NCBI GenBank assembly: GCA_038210985.1
Contig: JBBQWB010000005.1
Location: 1-64,000 of the forward strand
DNA length: 64,000 nt
Direction: 5' to 3'
DNA from: JAQUGA01 sp038210985
GTDB taxonomy: Bacteria; Bacteroidota; Bacteroidia; Bacteroidales; WCHB1-69
The notes under the pieces were generated by a model, which saw nothing but the letters and a program-made list of their open reading frames with translations, had not been told where the DNA came from and did not search any database. The number at the start of each line of letters is the position of its first letter. The first letter of the stretch is position 1. Shown in pieces: positions 32,816 to 41,929 of the stretch. Made by a program: the position numbers and the translations under genes.

Positions 32816-35113
32816 ATGAAAAACAAGTTATGGATATTTCTGGTGTTGTTGTTTTTTTTGTCCAATATTAGGGCACAAAAAGTAGCCTTAGTTCTCAGTG
32901 GAGGAGGAGCAAAGGGGACAGCACATATTGGAGTAATACGAGCACTAGAGGAAGAAGGAATTCCCATTGATTATATTGCAGGTACATCTGCTGGAGCAAT
33001 TGTTGGCGGCATGTATGCTGCTGGGCTTTCTCCCGATCAAATGGAAGCAATATTTCTCAATCCTGAATTTTCGAGCTGGGTTACAGGTGTAATTGATGAA
33101 GAATATATTTATTATTTTAAAAAACGAAAACCTAATCCAACTTGGGTTAGGGTAAAATTTGAATGGGATTCCATTTTTTCTCCGTCCTTACCAATAAATA
33201 TTATTTCTCCATATCAAATGGATTTTGCTTTTATCGAGCTTTTTTCGCAAGCCGACGTGCCTTCAAAAGGTAATTTCGATAGTTTGTTTATCCCTTTTAG
33301 GTGTGTTGCTACAAATTTGAATGAAAACATAGGGCAAGTCTTAAAATGTGGCAGCTTGCGTGATGCAATTAGGGCTTCCATGACCTATCCTTTTTATTTT
33401 AAACCCATTAAAATTGATGGAAATGTAATGTATGATGGCGGAATGCGAAATAATTTTCCTTCGGATGTTGCCCTCGAAGAGTTTAATCCAGATGTTATAA
33501 TTGGCAGTAAAGTTTCTCAATCAAACGAAACTCCAAATCCCGATAATCTTTTTACAATCCTCGAAAACATGTTGATGTTCAACGAGCAATTTGATCTTCT
33601 ATGTGGATATGGAGTTTTAATCGAACCAAAAGTTGAAAATATTAGTGTTATCGATTTTTCAAAATCCGAAATATTTATTAAAAACGGATATATTGCTGCA
33701 AAAGCAAAAATTCGCGAAATTCGAATGTATGTTCACGACAGCGTTCCTCAATGGCAAGTTGACATTCGCCGTAAGGAATTTACAGATAAAAAAGTTCCAG
33801 TTTACTTTGATGAAGTTAGTGTTAAAGGATTAGATTATCTTCAATCGGAATTTTTAAAAAAACAGTTACTAAAACGAAAGGATTCAATATCTCTAAGTGA
33901 ACTTAAAAAAGAATATTTTAAGATTATTGCAGATGATAAAATCCGAAGTATCTATCCTAGTATTTTCTATAATATCAAAACAAATAAATATGCTTTTAAC
34001 GCAATTGTAGAAAAATCCGAAAATTTTGAGTTGCAGTTTGGAGGTAATATTTCATCTAGCACTTTTACTACGTTTTTTCTGGAGTTGCAATACAAACAAT
34101 TTGATATTCAAGGTTTAAAAGTTGCAGGAAATGCCTATTTAGGTAGGTTTTATAATTCGGCTTCTGCCAATGTTCGAATGGATTATGCTGGAGATAATCC
34201 TTTTTATCAGGAAGTTACGATTGGCTTTAATAATTTTAACTTTTATAATACTTCCAGAATGTTTTTTGGAGATGAAACGCCTTCTTTTATCCGGAAAAAT
34301 GAAAATTTTCTGAACTTCAATTTTTCATTTCCTTCCAAATATACAAATAAAGCAAAACTTGATTTTGGACTGAATATCGCATCCCTATCCGATAGCTATT
34401 ATCAAACGTTTAATTTTACACGACTCGACACCTACGATGAAAATTCTATGGACATGATAGGTGTTTATTTGCAACGTGAATTTAATACACTCGATAAACC
34501 TCAGTATGCTACTAGCGGACAAAAACTAACATTCCAAACGCTTTATGTAAACGGATCTGAGCGAAATTCTCCAGGTTCAACTTCTCCCAATTTGAATGCA
34601 CAAACAAAAAGTCATAATTGGTTCACACTCCGAATGAACTACGAAAATTATGCTCCAATTTCAAGAAAATGGCGAATGGGAATTACAGGCGATTGTGCCT
34701 TTTCAAATCAGCAAGTTTCGGCAACGTATGTGGCTAGTAAACTTCGAGCACCAGCCTTTGTGCCAATTCCTCAATCGCAAGCAATATTTTTACGAAACTA
34801 CCGCGATTTTAATTATCTTGCCATAGGATGGAAAAATATTTTTAAAGTGTATAAAAGTGTCGATTTTAGAGTGGAAACTTATGGATATATGCCAATTACT
34901 CCAATTTTGAGAAATACCGACGGTACTGCTTATATTGCCGACTTTAAAGATTGCTATAAATATGCAACTTTTATAGGTTCTGCTGGATTAGTATACGGAA
35001 CCAAAATCGGTCCGCTCTCGCTAACCATAGATTATTACAGTAACTACGAAGATTACCTCACGTTTGGATTGAATTTTGGGTATCTTTTGTTTAATAAACG
35101 ACCGCTTTATTAA
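32816..35113 (+). CDS. Patatin-like phospholipase with POTRA and outer-membrane barrel
   Basis: This 765-aa protein starts with a signal peptide (LWIFLVLLFFLSNIRAQ). The patatin domain has the oxyanion motif GGGAKG (29-34), nucleophile Ser58 in GTSAG and catalytic Asp207 in DGGMRNNFPSD. A single POTRA-like segment follows (PVYFDEVSVKGLDYL, about 320-400), then a beta-barrel of the Omp85/surface-antigen type (about 410-765) ending in LLFNKRPLY. This layout is that of PlpD-like type Vd proteins, widespread in Bacteroidota, which are lipases held at the outer membrane. It could act on outer-membrane phospholipids; substrate is untested. It is 108 bp upstream of an aminopeptidase P gene. Confidence 0.9.
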   Translation: MKNKLWIFLVLLFFLSNIRAQKVALVLSGGGAKGTAHIGVIRALEEEGIPIDYIAGTSAGAIVGGMYAAGLSPDQMEAIFLNPEFSSWVTGVIDEEYIYYFKKRKPNPTWVRVKFEWDSIFSPSLPINIISPYQMDFAFIELFSQADVPSKGNFDSLFIPFRCVATNLNENIGQVLKCGSLRDAIRASMTYPFYFKPIKIDGNVMYDGGMRNNFPSDVALEEFNPDVIIGSKVSQSNETPNPDNLFTILENMLMFNEQFDLLCGYGVLIEPKVENISVIDFSKSEIFIKNGYIAAKAKIREIRMYVHDSVPQWQVDIRRKEFTDKKVPVYFDEVSVKGLDYLQSEFLKKQLLKRKDSISLSELKKEYFKIIADDKIRSIYPSIFYNIKTNKYAFNAIVEKSENFELQFGGNISSSTFTTFFLELQYKQFDIQGLKVAGNAYLGRFYNSASANVRMDYAGDNPFYQEVTIGFNNFNFYNTSRMFFGDETPSFIRKNENFLNFNFSFPSKYTNKAKLDFGLNIASLSDSYYQTFNFTRLDTYDENSMDMIGVYLQREFNTLDKPQYATSGQKLTFQTLYVNGSERNSPGSTSPNLNAQTKSHNWFTLRMNYENYAPISRKWRMGITGDCAFSNQQVSATYVASKLRAPAFVPIPQSQAIFLRNYRDFNYLAIGWKNIFKVYKSVDFRVETYGYMPITPILRNTDGTAYIADFKDCYKYATFIGSAGLVYGTKIGPLSLTIDYYSNYEDYLTFGLNFGYLLFNKRPLY

Positions 35114-35222
35114 TTTGATTTTGATGCATTTTCGATACATTTCATAATAAATCTAAAATGATACTAATTTCCTTTTGTATTTTTCAAAAAATTACTAATT
35201 TCGTTTAATTATAATTAAAGCT

Positions 35223-36521
35223 ATGAAATACAAATCCATCGACTCCTCTTTGTTTGTTAGAAACCGACAAAAAGTTGTCAATAAGTTAAAATCAGATAGT
35301 CTGCTAATCCTTGTGTCTAACGACGAAATGCCACGCTCGGGCGACCAGTATTTTCCGTTTAAGCAAAATCCAAACATGTTATACTTAACGGGTATTGATC
35401 AGGAAGAAACCATTTTGATTTTATGTCCCAATCATCCAAATGAATCGTATCGCGAAATTTTGTTTTTGAAACAAACAAACGAGCATATTGCCGTTTGGAA
35501 TGGTCACAAATATACAAAGGAAGAAGGAAAAGCAATTTCTGGAATTTTAAATGTAAAATGGATTGAAGATTTTGACGCAATTTTAAAAGAGTTAATGGTT
35601 TATTCCAGAAATACCTATTTGAATATTCCCGAAAATCCTCGTTTTTCGACCGAAGTTGTGTGCAATGAAAGTCGTTTTGCCAATAAATTAATGAAACAGT
35701 TTCCGTTGCATAAATATCGCCGATTTGCTCCAATTATTGATGTTATAAGAGTGGTTAAAGATGCCGAAGAAATTGAACAACTGAAAAAAGCGTGCGAAAT
35801 TACATCAAAGGCTTTTTTTAAAGCTGTTGCTCAAGTTAAACCAGGTGTAATGGAATACGAAGTGGAAGCCGAATTAATTGGTGAAATGATTCGCAATGGA
35901 GCCTCAGGTCATTCGTTTACGCCTATTGTTGCTTCCGGAAAAGGAACTTGCGTATTGCATTATATCGAAAATGATAAGCCAATGAAAGACGGAGATATGC
36001 TGTTGATGGATTTTGGAGCGGAATATGCTCATTATGCAGGCGATTTATCTCGAACAATTCCGGTAAATGGTAAGTTTTCTAATCGACAGAAGGAGGTTTA
36101 TCAAGCATGTTTAAACGTGTATAAACAAGCAAAAAAAATGTTTGTACCCGGAAATACAATAAATAAACTTCATGCCGAAGTGTGTAAAATAATGGAACAG
36201 GAACTTGTAAAATTAGGTCTGTTTTCTTACGCCGATGTTGCCAATCAAGACCCGAATAATCCGCTTTTTAAAAAATATTTTATGCATGGCACTTCGCACT
36301 TTATCGGACTGGATGTGCATGATGTTGGCACCAAAGATATGGTATTTTTAAACGGAATGGTGTTAAGTTGCGAGCCTGGTATTTATATCCCCGAAGAGGA
36401 AATTGGAATACGAATTGAAACCGATATGGTTGTAAGTCAATATCCTGTTGATTTGCTCGAAAATGTACCAGTTGAAGTAGAGGATTTGGAAGCATTGATG
36501 GGTAATAAAAGTAAAAAGTAA
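35223..36521 (+). CDS. Xaa-Pro aminopeptidase (M24B), paralogue 1
   Basis: This 432-aa protein has a creatinase-like N-domain (1-165) and a pita-bread metallopeptidase domain. The ligands for the two metal ions are Asp263 (MDFGAEY), Asp274 (GDLSRTIPV), His359 (HGTSHFIGLDVHD), Glu384 (CEPGIYI) and Glu399 (GIRIETD). It removes an N-terminal residue preceding proline. A second member is encoded at 41930; the two share the same architecture, though this one is shorter in the loop after HVHD. Neither has a signal peptide, so they are cytosolic. The gene is single, 108 bp after the patatin gene. Confidence 0.93.
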   Translation: MKYKSIDSSLFVRNRQKVVNKLKSDSLLILVSNDEMPRSGDQYFPFKQNPNMLYLTGIDQEETILILCPNHPNESYREILFLKQTNEHIAVWNGHKYTKEEGKAISGILNVKWIEDFDAILKELMVYSRNTYLNIPENPRFSTEVVCNESRFANKLMKQFPLHKYRRFAPIIDVIRVVKDAEEIEQLKKACEITSKAFFKAVAQVKPGVMEYEVEAELIGEMIRNGASGHSFTPIVASGKGTCVLHYIENDKPMKDGDMLLMDFGAEYAHYAGDLSRTIPVNGKFSNRQKEVYQACLNVYKQAKKMFVPGNTINKLHAEVCKIMEQELVKLGLFSYADVANQDPNNPLFKKYFMHGTSHFIGLDVHDVGTKDMVFLNGMVLSCEPGIYIPEEEIGIRIETDMVVSQYPVDLLENVPVEVEDLEALMGNKSKK

Positions 36522-36661
36522 ACTGTTTCACGAATATTAAACTGCAAAGAATTTATTTCACAGTATAACAGTGTACCCCTGTGTGTACATTGTGCAACTC
36601 TGTGTAACTTTTTCCGTTTTAACCGCAGAGTAACGCAAAGTTTTCCGCAAAGCTTTTATGG

Positions 36662-36752
36662 TTGTCATGCATCCGCCAGTGGTTGGAGAAACGTATTGAA
36701 TCTTAAGCATCTATTACGTTATTAGATTCCTCACTAAGTGTTGGAATGACAA
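36662..36752. repeat. Interspersed repeat family C, copy 1
   Basis: About 90 bp nearly identical to 44371-44460: TGTCATGCATCCGCCAGTGG, then GGAGAAACGTA, AAGCATCTATTACGTT and ATTAGATTCCTCACTA. Differences are at a few scattered positions. Both copies lie between convergent genes. Confidence 0.85.
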
Positions 36753-36842
36753 ATCGCTAGGGTAAAAGACAAATGTTTGTGATGCAGTAACTTTAAACCA
36801 TTTATTATTACAGTAAATGCATTTGATAAGTATTTGGCACAA

Positions 36843-36875
36843 AAAAAGGATGCGTATATTTTACACATCCTTTTT
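36843..36875 (-). terminator. Intrinsic terminator of the 1576-aa T9SS gene
   Basis: AAAAAGGATG (36843-36852) pairs with CATCCTTTTT (36866-36875) over a 13-nt loop, 21 bp beyond the stop on the minus strand, with a T run on that strand (positions 36841-36847). Confidence 0.75.
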
Positions 36876-36895
36876 ATTTGATTCAATTAGATGAA

Positions 36896-39800
36896 CTATT
36901 GAACAATGATTTTTTTGATAATATTTTGACGATCGGTAATAATCTTTACAATGTAAGTTGAGGAGGTTAAATGCGATAAATCACTAACGTTTTGATTTCC
37001 GGTAAATACCAAGCGTCCTTGAATATCATATAGTTTAATTTCCTTAATTACTTCATTGTCTAAGTTTTGAACATATAATTTTTTATTACTTTGCCAAACC
37101 ATTATTTGCGATAAATTATTTTCGGTAACACCGCTGGTAATTGGTTCTTTAAATTCAAATCTATCCACCATGTCACTTTCAGTTGGAGTGAAGATATAAG
37201 GGATGTTAGGGTAAATAAATGTCTGACTTACTTTATCATACAATACTGGAATTTGCGTTCCATCGAGAGTATGAGAGTAGATAATAACATGTTCAGTAAG
37301 TTCGGCAGGTTCAAAATAAATATTTCTATTAAATAATTTATCCATATTATTGAAGGTAGAAATTGTCATTTCTTCCGTTCCTTTTTTACTGTATAATTGA
37401 GGTGCAACAATGCTTCCTCTTAATTTTGAGGCATCAAACATAGGATCAAAATCATCCATAGATTCCTGACGAATTACAAAAACTGTTTCATCCGAAAAAT
37501 TCTCATTTGCTACTTTAACTCGAATTATGTTTGCAGCATCTTCATTTTTAAGGAAAGGAGTGGTGTTGTGAACTCTAACATTATTATTCATGCTAATACT
37601 GCTGCCACTTGTGATTGCTTGAACAAAGAAACCTTGTCCAGATGCAATATATCTACTTCCACCATTGGCAGATATTCCTTGTTCGTTACCAGTGATAGAT
37701 AAATAAACTTTATATTGGTTATTATCCCAAGTGTATATTGCCCTTCCAACATTGGTTTTTGACCAACCGCTGGCTGCATCCACATCTATTGCGGATGGGT
37801 ATGGATTTCCAATAAGATTCCATCCATCACTTGTTTTTGGAAGAGCTATTGGTCCAACTGTTCCATTGTTTATCATTCCAGTATATGTTCTGGTTTCACT
37901 ACTGTTAGTCCAAATAGAATAACCCTGACCAACATTCAGCGGTATGCTTGTGGCAGAAATATATTCACCAAAAGCATTGGTGGTTTCATTGTATAGTCTT
38001 AGCCAGATATCCGTAAAAACTCCAGATACCGCATTGGTAATTGGGGATGAAGTTAAATGCCATTTTCCAGAAGATAAATAGCGTTCAATTTTGTATGAAC
38101 CACTTCCTGCTGTTGTATTGGTAATCAATGACCCGTCTCCTGAGGCATTCGATTTTATAGTTAGTGTTCCGTTATTTGTAAGTTCTTGAGCAATGGTTAA
38201 TGTACCACCTTGATTAATAGTTAAAGTTGATCCATTTTCGATTGTAATATTTTTTGCCAGAGCATTAGTGCCAGAACCGACAATAGGCTTATTTGCCACA
38301 TTTGGAATTACAGCATCTTTGGTAATGTTTGGAATGGTTGCAGGATTCCAGTTGCCAACAGTATTCCAATCTGTACTAGAACTTCCGGTCCATTGATGAG
38401 CTAAAGCAGTGTAATGAGTTATATAAATATCATCCCAGTTAATACGGTTGCCACCAATGATTTTTTCCAGCCTAATTCGAACATTACCAGGTATATTAAC
38501 TGTAAATACTTTTGTTTGTAAAGTAGTAGTGCTTGATACAATTGTATCGCTAATAAAAGCGGTCCATGTTGCTCCTCCATCATCTGAAACTTTCAGCAAC
38601 CAACTTGCGATTGCATCACTTCCATATCTCGCAGTAGAAACCGAAACAGTTCCGATACCACCCGTTATATCAAAATTTGTTTGAATATAACCTGCATTTC
38701 TTAAACGTACTGATTGAGTTCCGTTTTTCGGATCATCTGGAGATGTACCGATTAAAGCATCGGACATGTACCAATTACCGGCAGAACAAGTAACATTTCC
38801 AGCGGTATATGAGCCTTTACTTCCTATTTCAAAATCTTCCCAAGGAGCATCCAATGTGGGTTTACTTAATGGATTGTTTGTAGCTATTGTAACATTGTAT
38901 TTTGTGTAAGTTCCAGTATTGTTATATTCGTAAACTCTAAACCAATAGGTAGTGGCTGGACTTAATTCCGAAACTATGACTGAATTGCCATTATCGTTAT
39001 ATACAATTTGTTCCCCACTTCCATACACTGTATTAGCCAAATAATTGGTGCCATCAACAGGGTCTGTAAATGAATTACTTGTGTTTACTTTTACTATTCT
39101 TTTTTCACCGTTGCCAGAAGTCCAGCTGAGATCAATAGATCTAGAACCTATTGTTGTAAAAATAATATTGGTTGCCTGTGTTGTTGGAGCGGCTCCAAAA
39201 ACATCTCCACTTAAAGTTACTGTTTTATCACTAGCACCTGAAGATGTAACTTGAATGGTTTGAGTGTTGTATTGACTTACAGCTAAGCCAGTTTTTAAGC
39301 GAACATAAATATTTTGAGTAACACTTCCCAATATGGGTGTTATTTCAATTGGGTTTGTTGGAGTAAAACCAGCACCCGAAACAGTAGAAATTTCATAATT
39401 TGCAGGTGGAGCAATGCTGACATTATGGGTTAAATCTGAACCAGTAACGATAAATGACTGTTGTGCTGAAGGCCCATTTCCAAAGATATATGCAAAATTA
39501 TTCAACGAAGTTTCTGAAACAGAAATAGCCGGTGAAACTGCACCTACTTGAATAAAACCTCCAATTGCTAAACCATTTGTACCAGCAGTAGCTGCAGACT
39601 GAAATCCCCAACCTCCAGTGGTTGTTTGACCACTAGCATAATAACGTAGTGTAACTGTAGTGCCTGAAGCAATATTTTGAAGAGCAGAAACACCAGACAA
39701 ATTTAATTGTGTCATTGTAAGTGAAGTGGATTGTACTGGTGAACCAATAAGTGTAAAAGTTGAACCATCGGTACTATAAGCAAATTGCGATGTTACACCT

Positions 39801-41626
39801 GGAGTAGCAAAAAAACTGGCTGTACCATTAAAATTTGCATCTATTGTCGCTATCGACATAGTATATCCAACACTTGGGGCAAGTGTAATTTGTAAATAAT
39901 CTGTATTTGCAGTTGATATACCTTCATTTTTAAAACCAGCCGTTCTAAATGAATTATTTGCATTACTCCATACAGCGCCTGCACCACGAGTAATAGTATT
40001 TGCATTAGACGTTGAAACTAAATTAGTATTAAATGTAGTTGCGGGATAAGTTGGCAATGAGGTAGATCCAACTCCTGTAAAATCCCAGGCAGCTATTACC
40101 GCTGGTGCTGAATTAATAATAATATTCCCACTTGTTGTATTTGTTAATACACCTGAACTTGCGGTAATGGTATATGTGCTAGTAGCATTAAATTTAATAT
40201 CGTTGAAAGTTGCAACTCCATTAACGGCTGCTACAGTGAGTGTGCCTGAAATTAAACCGCTTCCGCTTGCTTTACTTAATATGATATTTCCACTAAATTC
40301 AGTGTCAATGCTATTGTCTGGACGATGAGCTTCCAACGTAAAACTAGATAAATTGGTATTAATAATACCTGTAGCTGGAGGAGTTGTGCCAAAAGCTAAT
40401 TTTGTTGCTGGTGATTTGGTGGTAAAGGTTAAAACATTTCCGTAAATGTAAGTCGAGCCATCGTAAACATACGCTTTATAACTGTATCCAGTATTTGATG
40501 TTAATCCTATTAATGCAAGTGAATAAGCACCAGTGGTTAATCCAGCAACTGTATTTTTTGTAACTCCAGTTCCACCAACCAATGGATTGTTATTTGCAGA
40601 AGTTAGTGAATATACAAAACCTTTTTCGCTAGTATTAGGGCAAGTGCCAAGAGTAGTTAAATTTGCATTTAAAGTTGCCGTTGTATTTCCAATAGTGCTT
40701 GCAGCTTGAGAACTGACTACGGCTGTAATTGCTCCTGTGCCACTACCAGTAACTGAACGGTCAATACTACTGGAAACGCCACCGCCACCAATTGCGATAT
40801 TGCCATTATAAGATTGAGCAACAACGGGAGAAAATTTGACAAAAACCTCTTGACTAATGCTTCCACTGCTTGGAGCAATAGAAAGAGAAGGGTTGTATAC
40901 ACCACCAGATGTAGTAGAATATGTGAATCCACTTAAGGCAGCAACGGTAACATTGGCAGTGGTTAAATTTGAGCCTGTAATTGTAAAGCTATTGGGACCA
41001 TAAGTACCTCCTATACATTGCGTGCCAAAATCAGCAAGGGGAGAAACGGAGAGAGTGGGAGTGGCTGATATAGTCCCTACAAGTTTAATATCGTCGATAC
41101 GGAATTGAGTAGTAGTAATAGTTTGTGTAAATCTAATTCTCAAATTTGCGGTTGCAGGAATAGTTCCTGACGGTGTAATAAGAATCCAAGTGGCTGTTCC
41201 TGAACCCGTAGGACGTGTATAAGTTAGTTGTGTCCAACTTGTTCCATCCGAACTGATTTCTATTTTAAGTTCGTTATTTCCTGTTGTGGTGCTTTTATTA
41301 TGTCCAAGTGAAAGTGTCAAGTTAGTATATCCGCTAGTATTAATGCCTTCAATCATAAAATCTTTACCCACCAAAGCTGTAATAAAAACATTTGCTCCAC
41401 CTGAAGCCCCCGTGTATCCTGAAGAGCTAGTGCTGGTTCTTAAATCTGCAGTTCCAGACATGGTATATGAGTCATTATCAAAGCCATTGGCTGTTTCATG
41501 AGCACTAATAGCGGTTGTACCACCAACTGTACCCATTGTTTCCGTGAAAATTGTCGTTTGTGCAAAAGTACTACCCATGCCTATCATAATGGCTAGGAGC
41601 ATAATAAAAGCGTTAATTTTTTTCAT
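36896..41626 (-). CDS. Large T9SS type A cargo protein with repeated beta-sandwich domains
   Basis: The start at ATG 41626 gives 1576 aa with a signal peptide (KKINAFIMLLAIMIGMGSTF, then AQ). A TTG 14 codons upstream is less likely. Residues about 25-190 resemble a choice-of-anchor jelly roll (NELKIEISSDGTSWTQLTYT, TTQFRIDDIKLVG). Several repeats of 60-100 aa follow (SVSPLADFGTQCIGG, VTGSDLTHNVSIAPPANYEI), one fibronectin type III-like domain (RSIDLSWTSGNGEKRIVKV), a second jelly roll and a beta-helix-like segment (NGSTLTINQGGTLTIAQEL). The type A sorting domain ends it (EVIKEIKLYDIQGRLVF to NIIKKIIVQ). A cell-surface adhesive or structural role is inferred; no catalytic motif is visible. The gene is monocistronic with its own promoter (41736-41766) and terminator. 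Confidence 0.88.
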   Translation of the reverse strand: MKKINAFIMLLAIMIGMGSTFAQTTIFTETMGTVGGTTAISAHETANGFDNDSYTMSGTADLRTSTSSSGYTGASGGANVFITALVGKDFMIEGINTSGYTNLTLSLGHNKSTTTGNNELKIEISSDGTSWTQLTYTRPTGSGTATWILITPSGTIPATANLRIRFTQTITTTQFRIDDIKLVGTISATPTLSVSPLADFGTQCIGGTYGPNSFTITGSNLTTANVTVAALSGFTYSTTSGGVYNPSLSIAPSSGSISQEVFVKFSPVVAQSYNGNIAIGGGGVSSSIDRSVTGSGTGAITAVVSSQAASTIGNTTATLNANLTTLGTCPNTSEKGFVYSLTSANNNPLVGGTGVTKNTVAGLTTGAYSLALIGLTSNTGYSYKAYVYDGSTYIYGNVLTFTTKSPATKLAFGTTPPATGIINTNLSSFTLEAHRPDNSIDTEFSGNIILSKASGSGLISGTLTVAAVNGVATFNDIKFNATSTYTITASSGVLTNTTSGNIIINSAPAVIAAWDFTGVGSTSLPTYPATTFNTNLVSTSNANTITRGAGAVWSNANNSFRTAGFKNEGISTANTDYLQITLAPSVGYTMSIATIDANFNGTASFFATPGVTSQFAYSTDGSTFTLIGSPVQSTSLTMTQLNLSGVSALQNIASGTTVTLRYYASGQTTTGGWGFQSAATAGTNGLAIGGFIQVGAVSPAISVSETSLNNFAYIFGNGPSAQQSFIVTGSDLTHNVSIAPPANYEISTVSGAGFTPTNPIEITPILGSVTQNIYVRLKTGLAVSQYNTQTIQVTSSGASDKTVTLSGDVFGAAPTTQATNIIFTTIGSRSIDLSWTSGNGEKRIVKVNTSNSFTDPVDGTNYLANTVYGSGEQIVYNDNGNSVIVSELSPATTYWFRVYEYNNTGTYTKYNVTIATNNPLSKPTLDAPWEDFEIGSKGSYTAGNVTCSAGNWYMSDALIGTSPDDPKNGTQSVRLRNAGYIQTNFDITGGIGTVSVSTARYGSDAIASWLLKVSDDGGATWTAFISDTIVSSTTTLQTKVFTVNIPGNVRIRLEKIIGGNRINWDDIYITHYTALAHQWTGSSSTDWNTVGNWNPATIPNITKDAVIPNVANKPIVGSGTNALAKNITIENGSTLTINQGGTLTIAQELTNNGTLTIKSNASGDGSLITNTTAGSGSYKIERYLSSGKWHLTSSPITNAVSGVFTDIWLRLYNETTNAFGEYISATSIPLNVGQGYSIWTNSSETRTYTGMINNGTVGPIALPKTSDGWNLIGNPYPSAIDVDAASGWSKTNVGRAIYTWDNNQYKVYLSITGNEQGISANGGSRYIASGQGFFVQAITSGSSISMNNNVRVHNTTPFLKNEDAANIIRVKVANENFSDETVFVIRQESMDDFDPMFDASKLRGSIVAPQLYSKKGTEEMTISTFNNMDKLFNRNIYFEPAELTEHVIIYSHTLDGTQIPVLYDKVSQTFIYPNIPYIFTPTESDMVDRFEFKEPITSGVTENNLSQIMVWQSNKKLYVQNLDNEVIKEIKLYDIQGRLVFTGNQNVSDLSHLTSSTYIVKIITDRQNIIKKIIVQ

Positions 41627-41735
41627 ATCAATTTGATTTGTGTATATGCAGTTTTTATTTGTATTCAAACAAACAAAAAAACACAGAAATTGTTCTTAAT
41701 TACAATTTCTATCTTATTGTTTTTTGAAATATATG

Positions 41736-41766
41736 CAAAAATACGTTTTTTTATTCTTTGTTACAA
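41736..41766 (-). promoter_or_regulatory. Promoter of the 1576-aa T9SS gene (-33 and -7)
   Basis: On the minus strand TTG (41764-41766) is followed after 20 bp by TATTTTTG (41736-41743), matching the Bacteroidota consensus TTG-N19/20-TAnnTTTG. Transcription would start near 41729, giving a leader of about 100 nt. This is the best -33/-7 pair in the window. Confidence 0.6.
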
Positions 41767-41881
41767 ATATTTATAGCAAACTTAACAAAATAAAACACAG
41801 TTTTTTAATTATTGAATTTGAGATAATAATTACATTTTTCTTAATTCACCTTAAATTTTCCTCAAATTTCAAAGATTTATT

Positions 41882-41889
41882 TACTTTTG
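41882..41889 (+). promoter_or_regulatory. Putative -7 element of aminopeptidase P paralogue 2
   Basis: TACTTTTG matches TAnnTTTG, 40 bp before the ATG at 41930, which makes the GTG at 41891 an unlikely start. Confidence 0.5.
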
Positions 41890-41929
41890 TGTGAGAATCA
41901 TTTTAAATAAACAAATAAAAATCAGGTTT

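Larger units (their letters stand above)
36522..36895. other. Spacer between convergent genes with repeats and a terminator
   Basis: No gene is present. Contents are a short region of repeated GTGTA/CTGTGT words (36557-36610), a family C copy (36662-36752) and the terminator of the large T9SS gene (36843-36875). Confidence 0.7.
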
